Assembly (NCBI RefSeq): GCF_036226665.1 | Contig: NZ_CP109007.1 | Location: 2,892,501 to 2,956,500, forward strand | Origin: Streptomyces sp. NBC_00691 | GTDB lineage: Bacteria > Actinomycetota > Actinomycetes > Streptomycetales > Streptomycetaceae | Length of the DNA stretch: 64,000 nucleotides | Direction of reading: 5' to 3' | In this document: piece after piece, positions 26,857 to 38,461 of the stretch | Position numbering within the stretch: the first letter of the stretch is position 1 | How the letters are laid out: every line of letters starts with the position of its first letter | Made by a program: the position numbers and the translations under genes | The notes under the pieces: model-generated | What the model saw: only the letters and a program-made list of their open reading frames with translations | Told to the model about the DNA's origin: nothing | Databases searched by the model: none

Positions 26857-29800
26857 GTGACGGGGTTCGTATTTCTGCGCGTCAGGGCACACCGGCTGCT
26901 GCTCGCCGCGGCACTGCTCGCCGTGCTCCTGACGACCTCGGTGCTCGCCACCCTCGCCTCGTTCTCCGGGGCGATCGGGGACGCCGCGCTCCAGGCGGGG
27001 CTGCGGGGGCGCTCCGCCGCCGCAGCCTCACTGCTCGTGAGCGGGCAGGTGCCCGCCGCCAAGCGGGCGGGGGCCGAGGAGGCCGTGCAGGAGGGGATGC
27101 GGAAGACCTTCGACGGACTGCCCGTGACCGTACGGCGGCTGGAGCGCTCGGGGCCGTACGCGCTGCCCCGCGACCTGCAGCCGCCCGCCGCCCGTAAGGG
27201 CGACCCCGACCTGACGCACTTCGCCGCGCTCGACCGCTCGCGGCTCTCCCTCGTCAAGGGCGCCTGGCCCTCGGCCGCCCGCACGGCCGGGGTCGTCGAG
27301 ACGGCGCTGCCCGAGGAGGCCGCGCGGCGGCTGAAGGTCGCTCCCGGGGCCGTGCTCGACCTCGTCGACCGGGTCGACGAGCGGAAGGTGAAGGCCCGGG
27401 TCACCGGCGTCTACCGGCCCACCGACACCGGCGACCTGTACTGGCAGCTGGACCCGGCCGGAGGCCGCGGCGTGCGGACGGTCGCCTTCACCACCTACGG
27501 GCCGCTGCTCGTCGACCCGGCCGTCATGGCCTCCGGCGCGCTGACCACCGGCGAGACGGCCTGGCTCGGCTCCGCCGACTTCACCGGCTTCACCACCGAC
27601 CGCATCGACACCCTGCACGCCACCGCGACCGAGGGCCCGAAGGCGCTGGCCGGAGCCACCGACCGGTTCGGTACGACGATCACCGCGTCCACCGCGCTCC
27701 CCACCGTCCTGGAGCAGACCCAGCGGTCCCTGCTCGTCTCCCGCTCCACCCTGCTGATCGTCGCCGTCCAGCTGATCATCCTGGCCGCGTACGCGCTGCT
27801 GCTCGTCGCCCGGCTGCTCAGCACCGAGCGGTCCGGGGAGACCGCCCTGCTGCGGGCCCGCGGTGGTTCGCGGCGCCGGATCGCCGGTCTCGCCGCCGCC
27901 GAGGCCCTGCTGCTCGCCCTGCCCGCCGCGCTCGCGGCCCCCCTCCTCTCCGGACCGCTGACCCGGCTCTTCGCCGAGCGGTCCGCGCTCTCCTCCCTCG
28001 GCGTGGAACTCGACACGGCCCCGTCGCTCCAGGTGTGGCTGGTGGCAGCAGCCGTCGCCCTGTGCTGCGCCGCCGCCGTCGTCGCGCCCGCGCTGGCAGC
28101 AGGGGACGGTTCCGCCGTCACCCTGCGCAAGGGCCGCTCGGCCGCGCTGCCCGGGCCCGTACGGGCCGGCGCCGACCTCGGTCTGCTCGCCGTCGCCGCC
28201 GTCGCCTACTGGCAGTTGCAGCGGCCCGCCGCCGCGGGCGGCACGCTCGGCGCGGACGGGGACGGCGCCGGCTCCATCGACCCGGTCCTGGTCGCCGCGC
28301 CCGCCCTCGCCCTGCTCGCCGGAACCGTCCTGACGCTGCGTCTGCTGCCGCCCGCCGCCAAGCTGGCCGAGCGGCGCGCGGCGGGCGGCCGCGGTCTCTC
28401 CGCCGCCCTCGCCGGCTGGCAGTTCAGCCGCCGGCCGCTGCGCGGCGCGGGACCGGTCCTGCTGCTCGTCCTCGCCGTGGCGATGGGCATGCTGGCCATC
28501 GGGCAGAGCGGCTCGTGGGAGCGTTCGCAGCGCGACCAGGCCGACTTCCGCGTCGGCGCGGCCGTCCGCGTCCTCAGCGCGGGACCCGGCGAGCCCACCC
28601 AGACCGAGCAGCTCGGCGCCGTCCCCGGCGTCCGCGCCGTGGCTCCGGTGCACCGGACCACCATGGACCTGGCCGGGAAGAACGCGACCGTCCTGGCCGT
28701 GGACACCCGCAACGCCGCCGCCGGCATGCTGCTCCGCCCCGACCTCGCCGACGTCCCCGTCCGCTCCCTCCTCTCCCCGCTCGCCCCCGCGGCGACCACC
28801 CGCCCCGGGCTCCCGCTGCCCGTCGGCACCCGGACGCTCACCGCCGACCTGCGGCTCGCCGAGCCGACGGTCGCGGCCCGGGTCACGGCGGTCCTGGAGG
28901 ACCCGAACGGCGTCCCGTACCGCCGGGCCATGGGACCGCTGCCCGCCGACGGCCGGACGCACCGGCTGACCCTGGACGTCGGCGCCATGACCGCGGGCCC
29001 CGGCGGCACCGCGGGCGACCGCGGCTCCGCCGGCCTGCTCACCCTCATCGGTCTGGAGTTCGCCGGGGAGATCATCGACGGCGCCGACGGCCCGCAGACC
29101 CTCGGCGTGGAGCGGCTCGGGGTCGTCGGCGCGGACGGCGGGGAGAAGGTCCACGACCCCGCGAAGGTACTCGGTTCCTGGACGCACTCCTTCGAGCAGA
29201 CCAAGCAGGGCGACGCCCAGAGCCCCGTCCCCACCTCCGGTGTGCCCGGTGCCGCCGGCCCGGGCGGCCGCCCCGTCCCGTACCTGCTCACGTTCGCCGT
29301 CTCCGGCACCCCCGTGAGTGACGTGTTCTGGGCGACGGAGGAGTTCGTCGTACGGATGAAGGCTCCCGGGCCCAAGCCGCCGAGCCGCCTCTCGGCCGTG
29401 GCCACCAGGACCTTCATGACGGCGGCCGGTGCCGGTCCCGGCGACCGGATCGAGGTCTCCCTCGGCGGTCGCCGCGTCGACGTCGTCGTCGACCGGGTCG
29501 TCGACGAACTGCCCACCACCGGACCGGGCGCGCAGGCGGCGGCCACCGGCAGCCCGGCCATCACCCCCGAGGACGGCGGGACGATCCTCCTGGACCTGGC
29601 CTCCGTCAACCAGTTCCTCTCCACCGACGAGGCCTCGACCGTGTCGGCCACCGAGTGGTGGCTGACCGTCGACCCCGGCCGGGCCGACGAGGTCGCCGCC
29701 GCCCTGCGCGCCCGGCCCAACGCCGACCCCACCCAGGTCCTCGTCCGGGACGAGGTCGCCGCCGAGCTGCTCGGCGACCCGCTCGGGGCCGGTCCCAACG

Positions 29801-30213
29801 CCGCCCTGATGGCGGTCGCGGCCGCCGCCGCGGCGCTCGCCGCCGTCGGCTTCGCCGTCGGCTCGGCCGGCGCCATGCGGGAACGGTCCGCCGAGTTCGG
29901 CGTCCTGCGGGCGCTCGGCGCGCCCCGCCGCCGGCTCGCCCGGCTGATCGCCGCCGAACAGGGGCTCCTCATCGGCATCGGCCTGCTCATCGGCATCGGG
30001 CTCGGGGCCGTCCTGGCCCGGGCCGTCGTCCCGCTCGTCGTCCTGACCGGCCAGGCCGCCCGGCCCGTACCGCCGGTCCTGGTCGAACTGCCCCTGAGTC
30101 AGGTGGCGCTGCTGCTCGCCGGCGTCGCCGCGCTGCCGCTCGCCATGGTCGCCGCGATCGCCCTGCGGCGCACCGACCCGGCCGTGACCCTGCGCCACCA
30201 GGGGGAGAACTGA
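26857..30213 (+). CDS. FtsX/MacB-type ABC transporter permease, large
   Basis: 1118-aa permease. One TM near the N-terminus (about 9-30), a large extracytoplasmic domain, a cluster of TMs with the FtsX-like region (about 300-330, LIVAVQLIILAAYALLLVA, followed by LLRARGGSRRRIA), a second large extracytoplasmic domain (about 560-960), and three C-terminal TMs with the matching LRALGAPRRRLARL. The duplicated FtsX layout is that of tripartite/MacB-like exporters and lipoprotein movers. GTG 26857 follows GGGGGATGG. It overlaps the next permease at TGATG. Confidence 0.87.
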   Translation: MTGFVFLRVRAHRLLLAAALLAVLLTTSVLATLASFSGAIGDAALQAGLRGRSAAAASLLVSGQVPAAKRAGAEEAVQEGMRKTFDGLPVTVRRLERSGPYALPRDLQPPAARKGDPDLTHFAALDRSRLSLVKGAWPSAARTAGVVETALPEEAARRLKVAPGAVLDLVDRVDERKVKARVTGVYRPTDTGDLYWQLDPAGGRGVRTVAFTTYGPLLVDPAVMASGALTTGETAWLGSADFTGFTTDRIDTLHATATEGPKALAGATDRFGTTITASTALPTVLEQTQRSLLVSRSTLLIVAVQLIILAAYALLLVARLLSTERSGETALLRARGGSRRRIAGLAAAEALLLALPAALAAPLLSGPLTRLFAERSALSSLGVELDTAPSLQVWLVAAAVALCCAAAVVAPALAAGDGSAVTLRKGRSAALPGPVRAGADLGLLAVAAVAYWQLQRPAAAGGTLGADGDGAGSIDPVLVAAPALALLAGTVLTLRLLPPAAKLAERRAAGGRGLSAALAGWQFSRRPLRGAGPVLLLVLAVAMGMLAIGQSGSWERSQRDQADFRVGAAVRVLSAGPGEPTQTEQLGAVPGVRAVAPVHRTTMDLAGKNATVLAVDTRNAAAGMLLRPDLADVPVRSLLSPLAPAATTRPGLPLPVGTRTLTADLRLAEPTVAARVTAVLEDPNGVPYRRAMGPLPADGRTHRLTLDVGAMTAGPGGTAGDRGSAGLLTLIGLEFAGEIIDGADGPQTLGVERLGVVGADGGEKVHDPAKVLGSWTHSFEQTKQGDAQSPVPTSGVPGAAGPGGRPVPYLLTFAVSGTPVSDVFWATEEFVVRMKAPGPKPPSRLSAVATRTFMTAAGAGPGDRIEVSLGGRRVDVVVDRVVDELPTTGPGAQAAATGSPAITPEDGGTILLDLASVNQFLSTDEASTVSATEWWLTVDPGRADEVAAALRARPNADPTQVLVRDEVAAELLGDPLGAGPNAALMAVAAAAAALAAVGFAVGSAGAMRERSAEFGVLRALGAPRRRLARLIAAEQGLLIGIGLLIGIGLGAVLARAVVPLVVLTGQAARPVPPVLVELPLSQVALLLAGVAALPLAMVAAIALRRTDPAVTLRHQGEN

Positions 30214-33176
30214 TGTCCGGCACGGAGGGACAGAACCCCGGCCCGCCCCCGCCGGGCGGGACACCCGACGACACCACCGCCGCGCCGGACGCCGCCCCGG
30301 CGACCCCCGCGGCGCCCGACGCCGCATCCGACGCCGTCCGCAGGAAGGCTCCCGACATGCCCCGGTCCCGGTCGTCCCGGTCCCCCCGGTCCGAGAGGCC
30401 CGCCCGCGCCGTGGCGCCCTGGGTACGGACCCGGCTGCGGACCGCGCCCTGGGCCGCGGCCTCCCTCGCCGCCCTCGTCCTCGTCACCGCCTACCTCGCG
30501 GCCGCCCTGCCGCGCGCCATGGACGCGTACGAGTCCGAGGGACTCCGGCACGACATCCGGACCGCCGCACCCCGCGACAGCGTCCTCGAACTGACCGCCG
30601 AACCGCCGGGCCTCGAACTCCCGCTGTCCGCGCGCCGGGCGGGCCTGGCCCCCGCGGAGCTGACGAGACAGCGCGACGAGGTCCGCTCCCTGCTGCCGTC
30701 GCTGCTCCGCACCGACCCCGACCAGACCGTCCACGGCGTCCGTACCGTCAAGCGCGTCGAGGGGCTCGACCCGTGGCTGCCCCGGCCCGACGGCCTCTCA
30801 CCCGAGTTCGTCGTCTCCTCCCCGTCCGGCCTGACCGGCCACACCACCCTGCGGCAGGGGCGGCCCGCCGCGGGCACGGCCGACCGCCCGGAAGCGGTGG
30901 TGACCACCGCCACGGCGAAGGCGCTGAGCCTCCGGCCCGGCTCCGTCGTGCACGTACCGGGCCGGGTCAGCGCGGCGCCGATCGCCCTGACCGTGACCGG
31001 CGTCGTGGACCCGCGCGACCCCGCGGGCGCGTACTGGTCCGTGGAACCGCTGCTGCGCACCCCGGCCCTCGCCCCGATCGTGGGCGACGAGGTCAAGTAC
31101 TACTGGCAAGGGGCGCTGCTGCTCTCCCCCACCTCCGCGCCCGCGCTGCTCTCCACCACCGGAGAGCCGGAGGTCTACTTCCGGTACCTGCCCACCGCCG
31201 ACCACCTCACGGGACGGGACGCCGACGCGCTGAGCGCCGCGCTCGCCTCGGCGGCCGGCGGCCCCGATCTGGTCCGGCTGCGCGAGGTCGTGGGCCCCAC
31301 CGGCGCCCTGACCACGGGGCTCGACTCGATCGTCGACGGGTACCGCTCGATGCGCGAGGCGATCAATCCGGTGGTGGCCGTCGCCGTCTTCGGGATCGGC
31401 GCCGTCGCGGCGGTCGTCCTCGCCATGACCGGCGGTCTGTTCGTCGCCCGCAGGGACAGCGAACTCTCCCTGCTGCGCTCCCGCGGCGCCTCGCTCACCG
31501 GCATCGGGCTGCGGCTCCTCGGCGAGACCTCGGCGGTCGCCGTCCCGGCCGCGGCGCTCGCGCTGGGCCTCGCGGTGGCGACGGTACGCGGACCCGACGG
31601 CGGGTCCGGCGGCATCCCCCTGCTCCCCTCGCTCCTCGCCACCTGCGCCGTCGCCCTGCTCGCGATGCTCGTCCTGCCGCTGCGGGCCGTCGTCCTGCAC
31701 CGGCGCCCGCGGCTGCACGGCGGGCGGGACGACCTGCTCACCGCACGCCCCTCGCGGCGCCGTACGGTCCTCGAACTCACCCTGCTCGTACTGGCCGTGG
31801 GCGCGGTCGCCTCGCTGCGGCTCCGCGGCACCGGCGACTCCGCGGATCCGCTGGTCAGCGCCGCGCCGGTGCTCGTCGGCCTGATCGCCGCCATGCTGCT
31901 CGTACGGATCTATCCCCTGCCGCTGCGGTGGGCGGCCCGGCCGGCCCGCCGACTGCGCGGAGCCGTCGGGCCGCTGGCCCTGGCCCGCGCCGGACGCTCG
32001 TCCTCGACGGGCATGCTCCCGCTGCTCGCGCTGGTGCTCGCGCTGACCACGGCGGCCTTCGGCGGCTCCGTCCTGGCCGGTGTCGCCGACGCCCGCGACC
32101 GGGCCGCGCTCCTGGCGACCGGCGCGGACGCCCGGATCGACGGCTCGGTCGAGTGGACCCCCCTGCCGGCCGGCCTCCCCGAGGCGGTGCGCGGTACGGC
32201 GGGGGTGCGGGACGTGACCCCGCTGCAGGTCGAGTACGGGGTGTCACTGCCGTCCTACCAGGGCACCTCCGCCCAGCCGATGAGCTCGGCGCTGGTCGGC
32301 GTCGAACCGGACTCGTACACCCGGCTCGCGCAGCGGACCGGCTTCGGCCCGTTCCCCGCGGCGCTCCTCGCCTCCACGGGCAAGGGCGGCAAGGAGGTCG
32401 CCGCGGACACGGAGCGCGTGCTGCCCGCGATCGCGTCACCCTCGGTCGCCGCGCGGCTCGGCAGCGCGCCACAGGAGATCGTGTCGGCGGCCGGGGTCTT
32501 CCGGGTGAAGGTCGTCGCCGTACGGCCGGCCACCCCGGCCCTGCAGGGCGCCGACTTCCTCCTCGTCAACGCGGCCGACCTCACCCACCGGACGGCCACG
32601 GCCCTGCTCGTCACGGGGCCGGAGGACGGCGCCGCGCTGCGGGCCACGGTGAAGGCGAGGTCCACCGGATTCCTGGTGTCCATGCGGGCCGAGGAACGGG
32701 CCGGCTACGTGGACTCTCCGCTCCAGTCGGGCGCCGAGCGGATGTATCTGGGCGCGATCGGCGCGGGCGCCGCGTTCGCCGTGGTGGCCGTGCTGCTCTC
32801 CCTGATGCAGAGCGCGCCGGAGCGGACCACGCTCCTCGCCCGGCTGCGCACGATGGGCCTGACCCGCACGCAGGGACGGCGGCTGCTCGGCCTGGAGGCG
32901 CTGCCTCAGGCGATCCTCGCGGCGATCGGCGGCACACTCGTCGGCTGGGCGACGGTGCCGCTGCTCGCGCCCGGCATCGATCTCTTCCGGCTCGCGCTCG
33001 CGACGACACCGGGGTTCGCCCCGCTGGACAGCGCGCCGCTGCGGGCCGACCCGTGGTCACTGGTGGTGCCCGCGGTCGCGGTCGTCCTGATCACGGCGGT
33101 GGCCGCGGCGGGACAGGCCTGGTGGGCTGGACGCAGGGGCTCGATCAAGGAACTCAGGGCAGGAGACGCACGATGA
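30213..33176 (+). CDS. FtsX/MacB-type ABC transporter permease, second
   Basis: 987-aa paralogue of the preceding permease. The N-terminal 60 residues are Pro/Ala then Arg/Ser-rich and cytoplasmic; TM1 is about 75-97, FtsX TMs at about 385-520 (LLRSRGASLTGIGLRLL loop), a second extracytoplasmic domain, and the C-terminal TM set with LRTMGLTRTQGRRLL. ATG 30213 shares one base with the previous stop and its own stop overlaps the ATPase ATG, so the three genes form one translational unit. Substrate unknown. Confidence 0.87.
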   Translation: MSGTEGQNPGPPPPGGTPDDTTAAPDAAPATPAAPDAASDAVRRKAPDMPRSRSSRSPRSERPARAVAPWVRTRLRTAPWAAASLAALVLVTAYLAAALPRAMDAYESEGLRHDIRTAAPRDSVLELTAEPPGLELPLSARRAGLAPAELTRQRDEVRSLLPSLLRTDPDQTVHGVRTVKRVEGLDPWLPRPDGLSPEFVVSSPSGLTGHTTLRQGRPAAGTADRPEAVVTTATAKALSLRPGSVVHVPGRVSAAPIALTVTGVVDPRDPAGAYWSVEPLLRTPALAPIVGDEVKYYWQGALLLSPTSAPALLSTTGEPEVYFRYLPTADHLTGRDADALSAALASAAGGPDLVRLREVVGPTGALTTGLDSIVDGYRSMREAINPVVAVAVFGIGAVAAVVLAMTGGLFVARRDSELSLLRSRGASLTGIGLRLLGETSAVAVPAAALALGLAVATVRGPDGGSGGIPLLPSLLATCAVALLAMLVLPLRAVVLHRRPRLHGGRDDLLTARPSRRRTVLELTLLVLAVGAVASLRLRGTGDSADPLVSAAPVLVGLIAAMLLVRIYPLPLRWAARPARRLRGAVGPLALARAGRSSSTGMLPLLALVLALTTAAFGGSVLAGVADARDRAALLATGADARIDGSVEWTPLPAGLPEAVRGTAGVRDVTPLQVEYGVSLPSYQGTSAQPMSSALVGVEPDSYTRLAQRTGFGPFPAALLASTGKGGKEVAADTERVLPAIASPSVAARLGSAPQEIVSAAGVFRVKVVAVRPATPALQGADFLLVNAADLTHRTATALLVTGPEDGAALRATVKARSTGFLVSMRAEERAGYVDSPLQSGAERMYLGAIGAGAAFAVVAVLLSLMQSAPERTTLLARLRTMGLTRTQGRRLLGLEALPQAILAAIGGTLVGWATVPLLAPGIDLFRLALATTPGFAPLDSAPLRADPWSLVVPAVAVVLITAVAAAGQAWWAGRRGSIKELRAGDAR

Positions 33177-34159
33177 CGAAGACCGACACGTCGATCCGGG
33201 CCGGCGCGGCCGGGTCCGCCTCCGACCCCACCACCCCGGAGGAGCTGGAGCGGAAGGCGACCGCGCGGCGCGACCGGCCCTCGTACGGCCATGACGCGCT
33301 CATCGCCTGCGACCGCCTCGTCCGGATCTTCACCACGGACGGGGTGGAGGTGCAGGCCCTCCAGGGGCTCGACCTCCTCGTGAAGGAGGGCGAGTTGATG
33401 GCCCTGGTCGGCGCCTCCGGCTCCGGCAAGTCGACGCTCATGAACATCCTCGCGGGCCTGGACGTGCCGACCGCCGGAGCGGCCCGGGTCGCGGGGGCCG
33501 ATCTGCTCGCGATGGACGGCAAGGCGCGGCTGCGCTACCGCCGCGAGGTCGTCGGCTTCGTCTGGCAGCAGACCGCCCGCAATCTGCTCCCCTATCTGAC
33601 GGCGGCCCAGAACGTGGCGCTGCCGATGCAGTTGAAGGGCCGGTCGAAGCAGAAGGCGGAGCGCGCCGAGGAGCTGCTCGCCATGCTGGGCATCGCGGAC
33701 GCCCGCGACCGGCGGCCGCACCAGCTCTCCGGCGGTCAGCAGCAGCGGGTGGCCATCGCGGTCGCCCTGGCCAACAACCCGGCCGTGCTCCTCGCCGACG
33801 AACCCACGGGCGAGCTGGACTCCGCCACCGGCGAGCAGGTCTTCGCGGCCTTCCGCCGCGCCAACGAGGAGCTGGGCACGACGATCGTGATCGTCACCCA
33901 CGACCAGGCGGTCGCCTCCGAGGTCCGCCGCACGGTCGCCATCCGCGACGGCCGCACCTCCTCGGAGGTCCTGCGCCGCACGGAGGTCGACGAGCAGGGC
34001 AAGGAGTCCCTGGTGGCCCGGGAGTACGCGATGCTCGACCGCGCGGGCCGGCTCCAGCTCCCGGCGGACTACACCCAGGCGCTCGGCATGGAGCACCGGG
34101 TGGCCCTGGAGCTGGAGCAGGACCACATCGGGGTGTGGCCCGACGACGCGGACGGCTGA
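33173..34159 (+). CDS. ABC transporter ATP-binding protein (MacB/LolD type)
   Basis: 328-aa ATPase that powers the two FtsX-type permeases. Walker A GASGSGKST (about 81-89), Q-loop VWQQTARNL, signature LSGGQQQR, Walker B LLADEPTGELD and the switch His in VTHD are all intact. The C-terminal extension of about 80 residues (after residue 245) is longer than in LolD and is common in actinobacterial members. ATG 33173 overlaps the previous stop (ATGA). Confidence 0.92.
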   Translation: MTKTDTSIRAGAAGSASDPTTPEELERKATARRDRPSYGHDALIACDRLVRIFTTDGVEVQALQGLDLLVKEGELMALVGASGSGKSTLMNILAGLDVPTAGAARVAGADLLAMDGKARLRYRREVVGFVWQQTARNLLPYLTAAQNVALPMQLKGRSKQKAERAEELLAMLGIADARDRRPHQLSGGQQQRVAIAVALANNPAVLLADEPTGELDSATGEQVFAAFRRANEELGTTIVIVTHDQAVASEVRRTVAIRDGRTSSEVLRRTEVDEQGKESLVAREYAMLDRAGRLQLPADYTQALGMEHRVALELEQDHIGVWPDDADG

Positions 34160-34201
34160 GCAACCGGCGGACGCCGCCGGACGTCCCACCCTGCGGGGGT
34201 G

Positions 34202-34990
34202 ATGTCCATGCCATCTAGCGATACGGGGAGCCCGTCGGGTACAAGCGGTGCGTCGCGTACGGGGAGCGGGGCGGGCCGCCGGGGAGGCTCGGCGGGCATG
34301 GGCCGGCCGGCGGGCGGCGCAGGCGGCTCGGTGGGCGCGGGAAGTGCGGCCGGCCTGGGGACCTGGGCGGCCACGCTCCTGCCCCTCCTCTGCGCGGTGG
34401 CCGTCTACGCCTGGTCGGCCTGGTCCTTCGGAAGCGCCTCGGCACCTTCCACCACGGTCGCCGTCACGGTCGGCGGGGCGGCGGTCCTCGCCTCGGCCGT
34501 GGCCTACTACCTGCTCGTCGACGGAGTGATGGGCCTCTGGGGCGCGCTGGCACTGGTCGGCGCACTGCTGCTCACGGTGGCCACCGCCGACCAGTGGGCC
34601 TCGCGCGGGGCGGTCGCGGACTGTGTCGTGGTCAAGGTCCGCGAGGAGAAGCACGTGTCGGTCGGCGAGGGCGGCGGCGAGCGGACCGTGTACCGCCACA
34701 CCCTGCGCTGCCCGGGCGGCTATCCGTCGGCCCTGGCGGAGAACCGCCGGGTCGCCCCGGACGGCGGCGCGGTGCGTGTCGCCCACGATCCGCGGCGACG
34801 GGTGGCACCGGCGGTGGAGGGCTCGTCCCCGCCCTGGGGCCAGGCGGTCTTCGCCGTACTGCTGCTCGCGGCCGCGACGGCGGGGGCGCGCAGGTTCAGC
34901 CGCGCGGGCCGGCGGGAGCGGGAGGCTCGCTCAGGTCCATCAGGCCGGCCGCCGTCGGCCGGAAGCCGCACCGCTCGTGGAAACCGGTGA
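34202..34990 (+). CDS. DUF3592-like membrane protein
   Basis: 262-aa protein with a Gly/Ser-rich cytoplasmic head (1-55), three hydrophobic segments (about 57-77, 85-105, 108-125), an extracytoplasmic beta region (about 130-215, CVVVKVREEKHVSVGEG) and a last TM (about 217-235). This resembles DUF3592 proteins; no function is known. Start is ATG 34202 or 34211, with GGGGGTG upstream. Its last 95 bases run antisense through the 3' end of the convergent GNAT gene, so its Arg/Ser-rich C-terminus may be a read-on extension. Confidence 0.65.
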   Translation: MSMPSSDTGSPSGTSGASRTGSGAGRRGGSAGMGRPAGGAGGSVGAGSAAGLGTWAATLLPLLCAVAVYAWSAWSFGSASAPSTTVAVTVGGAAVLASAVAYYLLVDGVMGLWGALALVGALLLTVATADQWASRGAVADCVVVKVREEKHVSVGEGGGERTVYRHTLRCPGGYPSALAENRRVAPDGGAVRVAHDPRRRVAPAVEGSSPPWGQAVFAVLLLAAATAGARRFSRAGRREREARSGPSGRPPSAGSRTARGNR

Positions 34991-35318
34991 GATGGGGCTC
35001 GAAGTCCACGTGCAGCCAGTGCGCGCCGCGCTGCCGGGCGGCCTCGGCGGCGGCCCGCACGAGGGTGACGCCGAGCCCCTGGCGGCGCTCGTCGGGGTGG
35101 ACGGTGGTGTCGAGGAGGAAGGCGTGCACGCCGCCGTCGCCGACGACGTTCACGTACCCGACGAGCCTCCCGGCCCGGCGGGCGGTCACGCGGAGGAGGC
35201 TGCGGGCCAGGACGGGACCGAAGTCGGTGTCCCGGTGCCCGGGCCAGGAGGCCCGGAAGAGGGTGTTGAGCTCGTCGCCCGTGAGCGCCGCGTCGACCTC
35301 GACGACGAGGTCCGTCAC
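34896..35318 (-). CDS. GNAT family N-acetyltransferase
   Basis: 140-aa acetyltransferase. The acetyl-CoA motif A is DERRQGLGVTLVRAA (about 81-95), preceded by LLDTTVHP; the C-terminal FHERCGFRPT is the usual motif B end. Acceptor unknown. GTG 35318 overlaps the stop of the preceding gene as GTGA. Last gene of the leftward ettA operon; 3' end overlaps the convergent membrane-protein gene. Confidence 0.85.
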   Translation of the reverse strand: MTDLVVEVDAALTGDELNTLFRASWPGHRDTDFGPVLARSLLRVTARRAGRLVGYVNVVGDGGVHAFLLDTTVHPDERRQGLGVTLVRAAAEAARQRGAHWLHVDFEPHLTGFHERCGFRPTAAGLMDLSEPPAPAGPRG

Positions 35319-35989
35319 GCGGGGCCGCCGGGGGTGACGGTCAGCGACATGGGCGCCGTACGGAGCGCGATCGAGCCGTACGGGGTGCGGAGCCGCAGCC
35401 AGGGGCCGGAGGCGAAGAGGGCGACCGGGGCCTCGGTGTCCGCGGGCGGCAGAAAGCCGAGCGACAGCGCGGCGTGCACGGCCCGCAGCGGGAGTCCGGT
35501 GGCACCGAGGGTCCGGGACCAGATGTCGCGGCCGATCCGGTCGCGCTCGGCCCTGGTGCGCAGTTCCTCGGGCAACTCCTCGTCCCGCGACCGGAATTCG
35601 GCGACGGCCGCGGCGACCGCGCCGCGCATCTCGGCGGCGCCGGGCAGCCCGGCGACCGGCCGCCAGCCGGCGCGGGGCGGGAGGACGCCGGCCCACGGGG
35701 GGCCGGTGACGGACTCCGGGACGACCGCCTTGCCCGCCGACTCCTCGATGCCTTCGAGGAGTTCACCGGCGGAGACGGTGACGTCGAGGTCGACGGCGTC
35801 GACCAGCCGGGCCGTACGGATCGCGAGCACCTCGAAGGACGGCGGCCGGCCGAAGACGGCCAGCGCCCCGCCGCCCGCCTGGAGGCGGACGGCGGCGGCC
35901 CGGTCGTAGTGGACGAGCCGGGTCAGGAAGGCGGCGAGGGCCGCCGCCTCCCTGGCGTCGTCGAAGTGCAGCGGCGCGAGCACGGTCAT
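35315..35989 (-). CDS. conserved hypothetical protein of the ettA operon
   Basis: 224-aa soluble protein, no signal or TM, no motif I recognise. N-terminal alpha/beta region (LHYDRAAAVRLQ-like, about 25-60) and a C-terminal beta strand region (about 180-220, GPWLRLRTPYGSIAL). Starts in an ATGA overlap with the thioesterase and ends in a GTGA overlap with GNAT, so it is tightly co-translated. Similar proteins occur at this place in Streptomyces, from memory. Confidence 0.7.
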   Translation of the reverse strand: MTVLAPLHFDDAREAAALAAFLTRLVHYDRAAAVRLQAGGGALAVFGRPPSFEVLAIRTARLVDAVDLDVTVSAGELLEGIEESAGKAVVPESVTGPPWAGVLPPRAGWRPVAGLPGAAEMRGAVAAAVAEFRSRDEELPEELRTRAERDRIGRDIWSRTLGATGLPLRAVHAALSLGFLPPADTEAPVALFASGPWLRLRTPYGSIALRTAPMSLTVTPGGPA

Positions 35990-36408
35990 GCTGCGGACGT
36001 CATCCCGTCGTCGACGTACTCCTGGAGGAACGCGCGCTCCTCGGCGGAGATCCTGCGCGGCCGTTGCGCCTCCAGGTCGAAGGGCACGACGACCGTGGAC
36101 GCCCGTACGTACGTGACCTCGGGGTCCTTGATCTCGTACGCGATCGTCAGCGACGCCGCGCCTATCTTCGTCACCCAGGACTCGATGGTCACCGGCTGGT
36201 GCCGGTGGACCAGCGGCCGCACGTAGTCGATCTCGTGCCGGGCCACGACGGACCCGCCGGAGAACGAAGGGGAACCGTCCCCCGGCGCGAGCCGGAACAT
36301 GAAGTCGATCCGCGCCTCTTCCAGGTACCGCAGGAAGACGACGTTGTTGACGTGCCCGAAGGCGTCCATGTCCGACCAGCGCAGGGGACAGCTGTAGATG
36401 TGGCGCAC
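35986..36408 (-). CDS. acyl-CoA thioesterase, hotdog fold (4HBT)
   Basis: 140-aa thioesterase of the 4-hydroxybenzoyl-CoA/YbgC type. Active-site motif WSDMDAFGHVNNVVFLRY with the catalytic Asp (about residues 11-28), then EIDYVRPLVH. Hydrolyses acyl-CoA; chain specificity unknown. GTG 36408 begins 2 bases after the ettA stop, and the next gene starts in its stop codon. Confidence 0.88.
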   Translation of the reverse strand: MRHIYSCPLRWSDMDAFGHVNNVVFLRYLEEARIDFMFRLAPGDGSPSFSGGSVVARHEIDYVRPLVHRHQPVTIESWVTKIGAASLTIAYEIKDPEVTYVRASTVVVPFDLEAQRPRRISAEERAFLQEYVDDGMTSAA

Positions 36409-36410
36409 GC

Positions 36411-38075
<1,665 letters not shown>

Positions 38076-38335
38076 GAGAAACCGTCCGGCAAGGAGTGAG
38101 TGGGCAGATACACCCCATCTTGCCTGACCGCCACCCCTCGGGGCGAACCAGTAGCCGGGTCCCCCGCTGACGTGCGGCTTTCCGGATCACCCTGGTATCC
38201 GGTCTGTCACCGTTGGTCGCCCTCGTCCCTCTCTGCGCCGCCACCGGCCGCCGCGCGGGTCCCGATGGCGGCCCCGCCCGGCCACGGTCGCCGGGTCACG
38301 GGGGGCGGGGCGCGGGTGCCGGCCCCGGACGTACG
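38076..38335. other. intergenic region upstream of ettA
   Basis: 260 bases without a gene. It should hold the ettA promoter on the minus strand; I see no -35/-10 pair good enough to name. A weak imperfect palindrome (GGATCACC/GGTATCC) is near 38185-38201. Confidence 0.35.
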
Positions 38336-38367
38336 ACGACCCCGGACGCACCAGCGTCCGGGGTCGT
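38336..38367 (-). terminator. strong hairpin after the thioester surface protein gene
   Basis: 14-bp perfect stem, arms ACGACCCCGGACGC and GCGTCCGGGGTCGT with loop ACCA. It is about 95 bases past the stop at 38462. Between them GGTGATCACG occurs twice in tandem (38370-38390). Confidence 0.75.
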
Positions 38368-38461
38368 GCGGTGATCACGGGGTGATCACGCGGTGAGGCG
38401 GATCAGTCCACGGGATCGAGTGGCGTCCCGGTGCAGGCGGGGCCGGCACCGGGGGCCTGGA

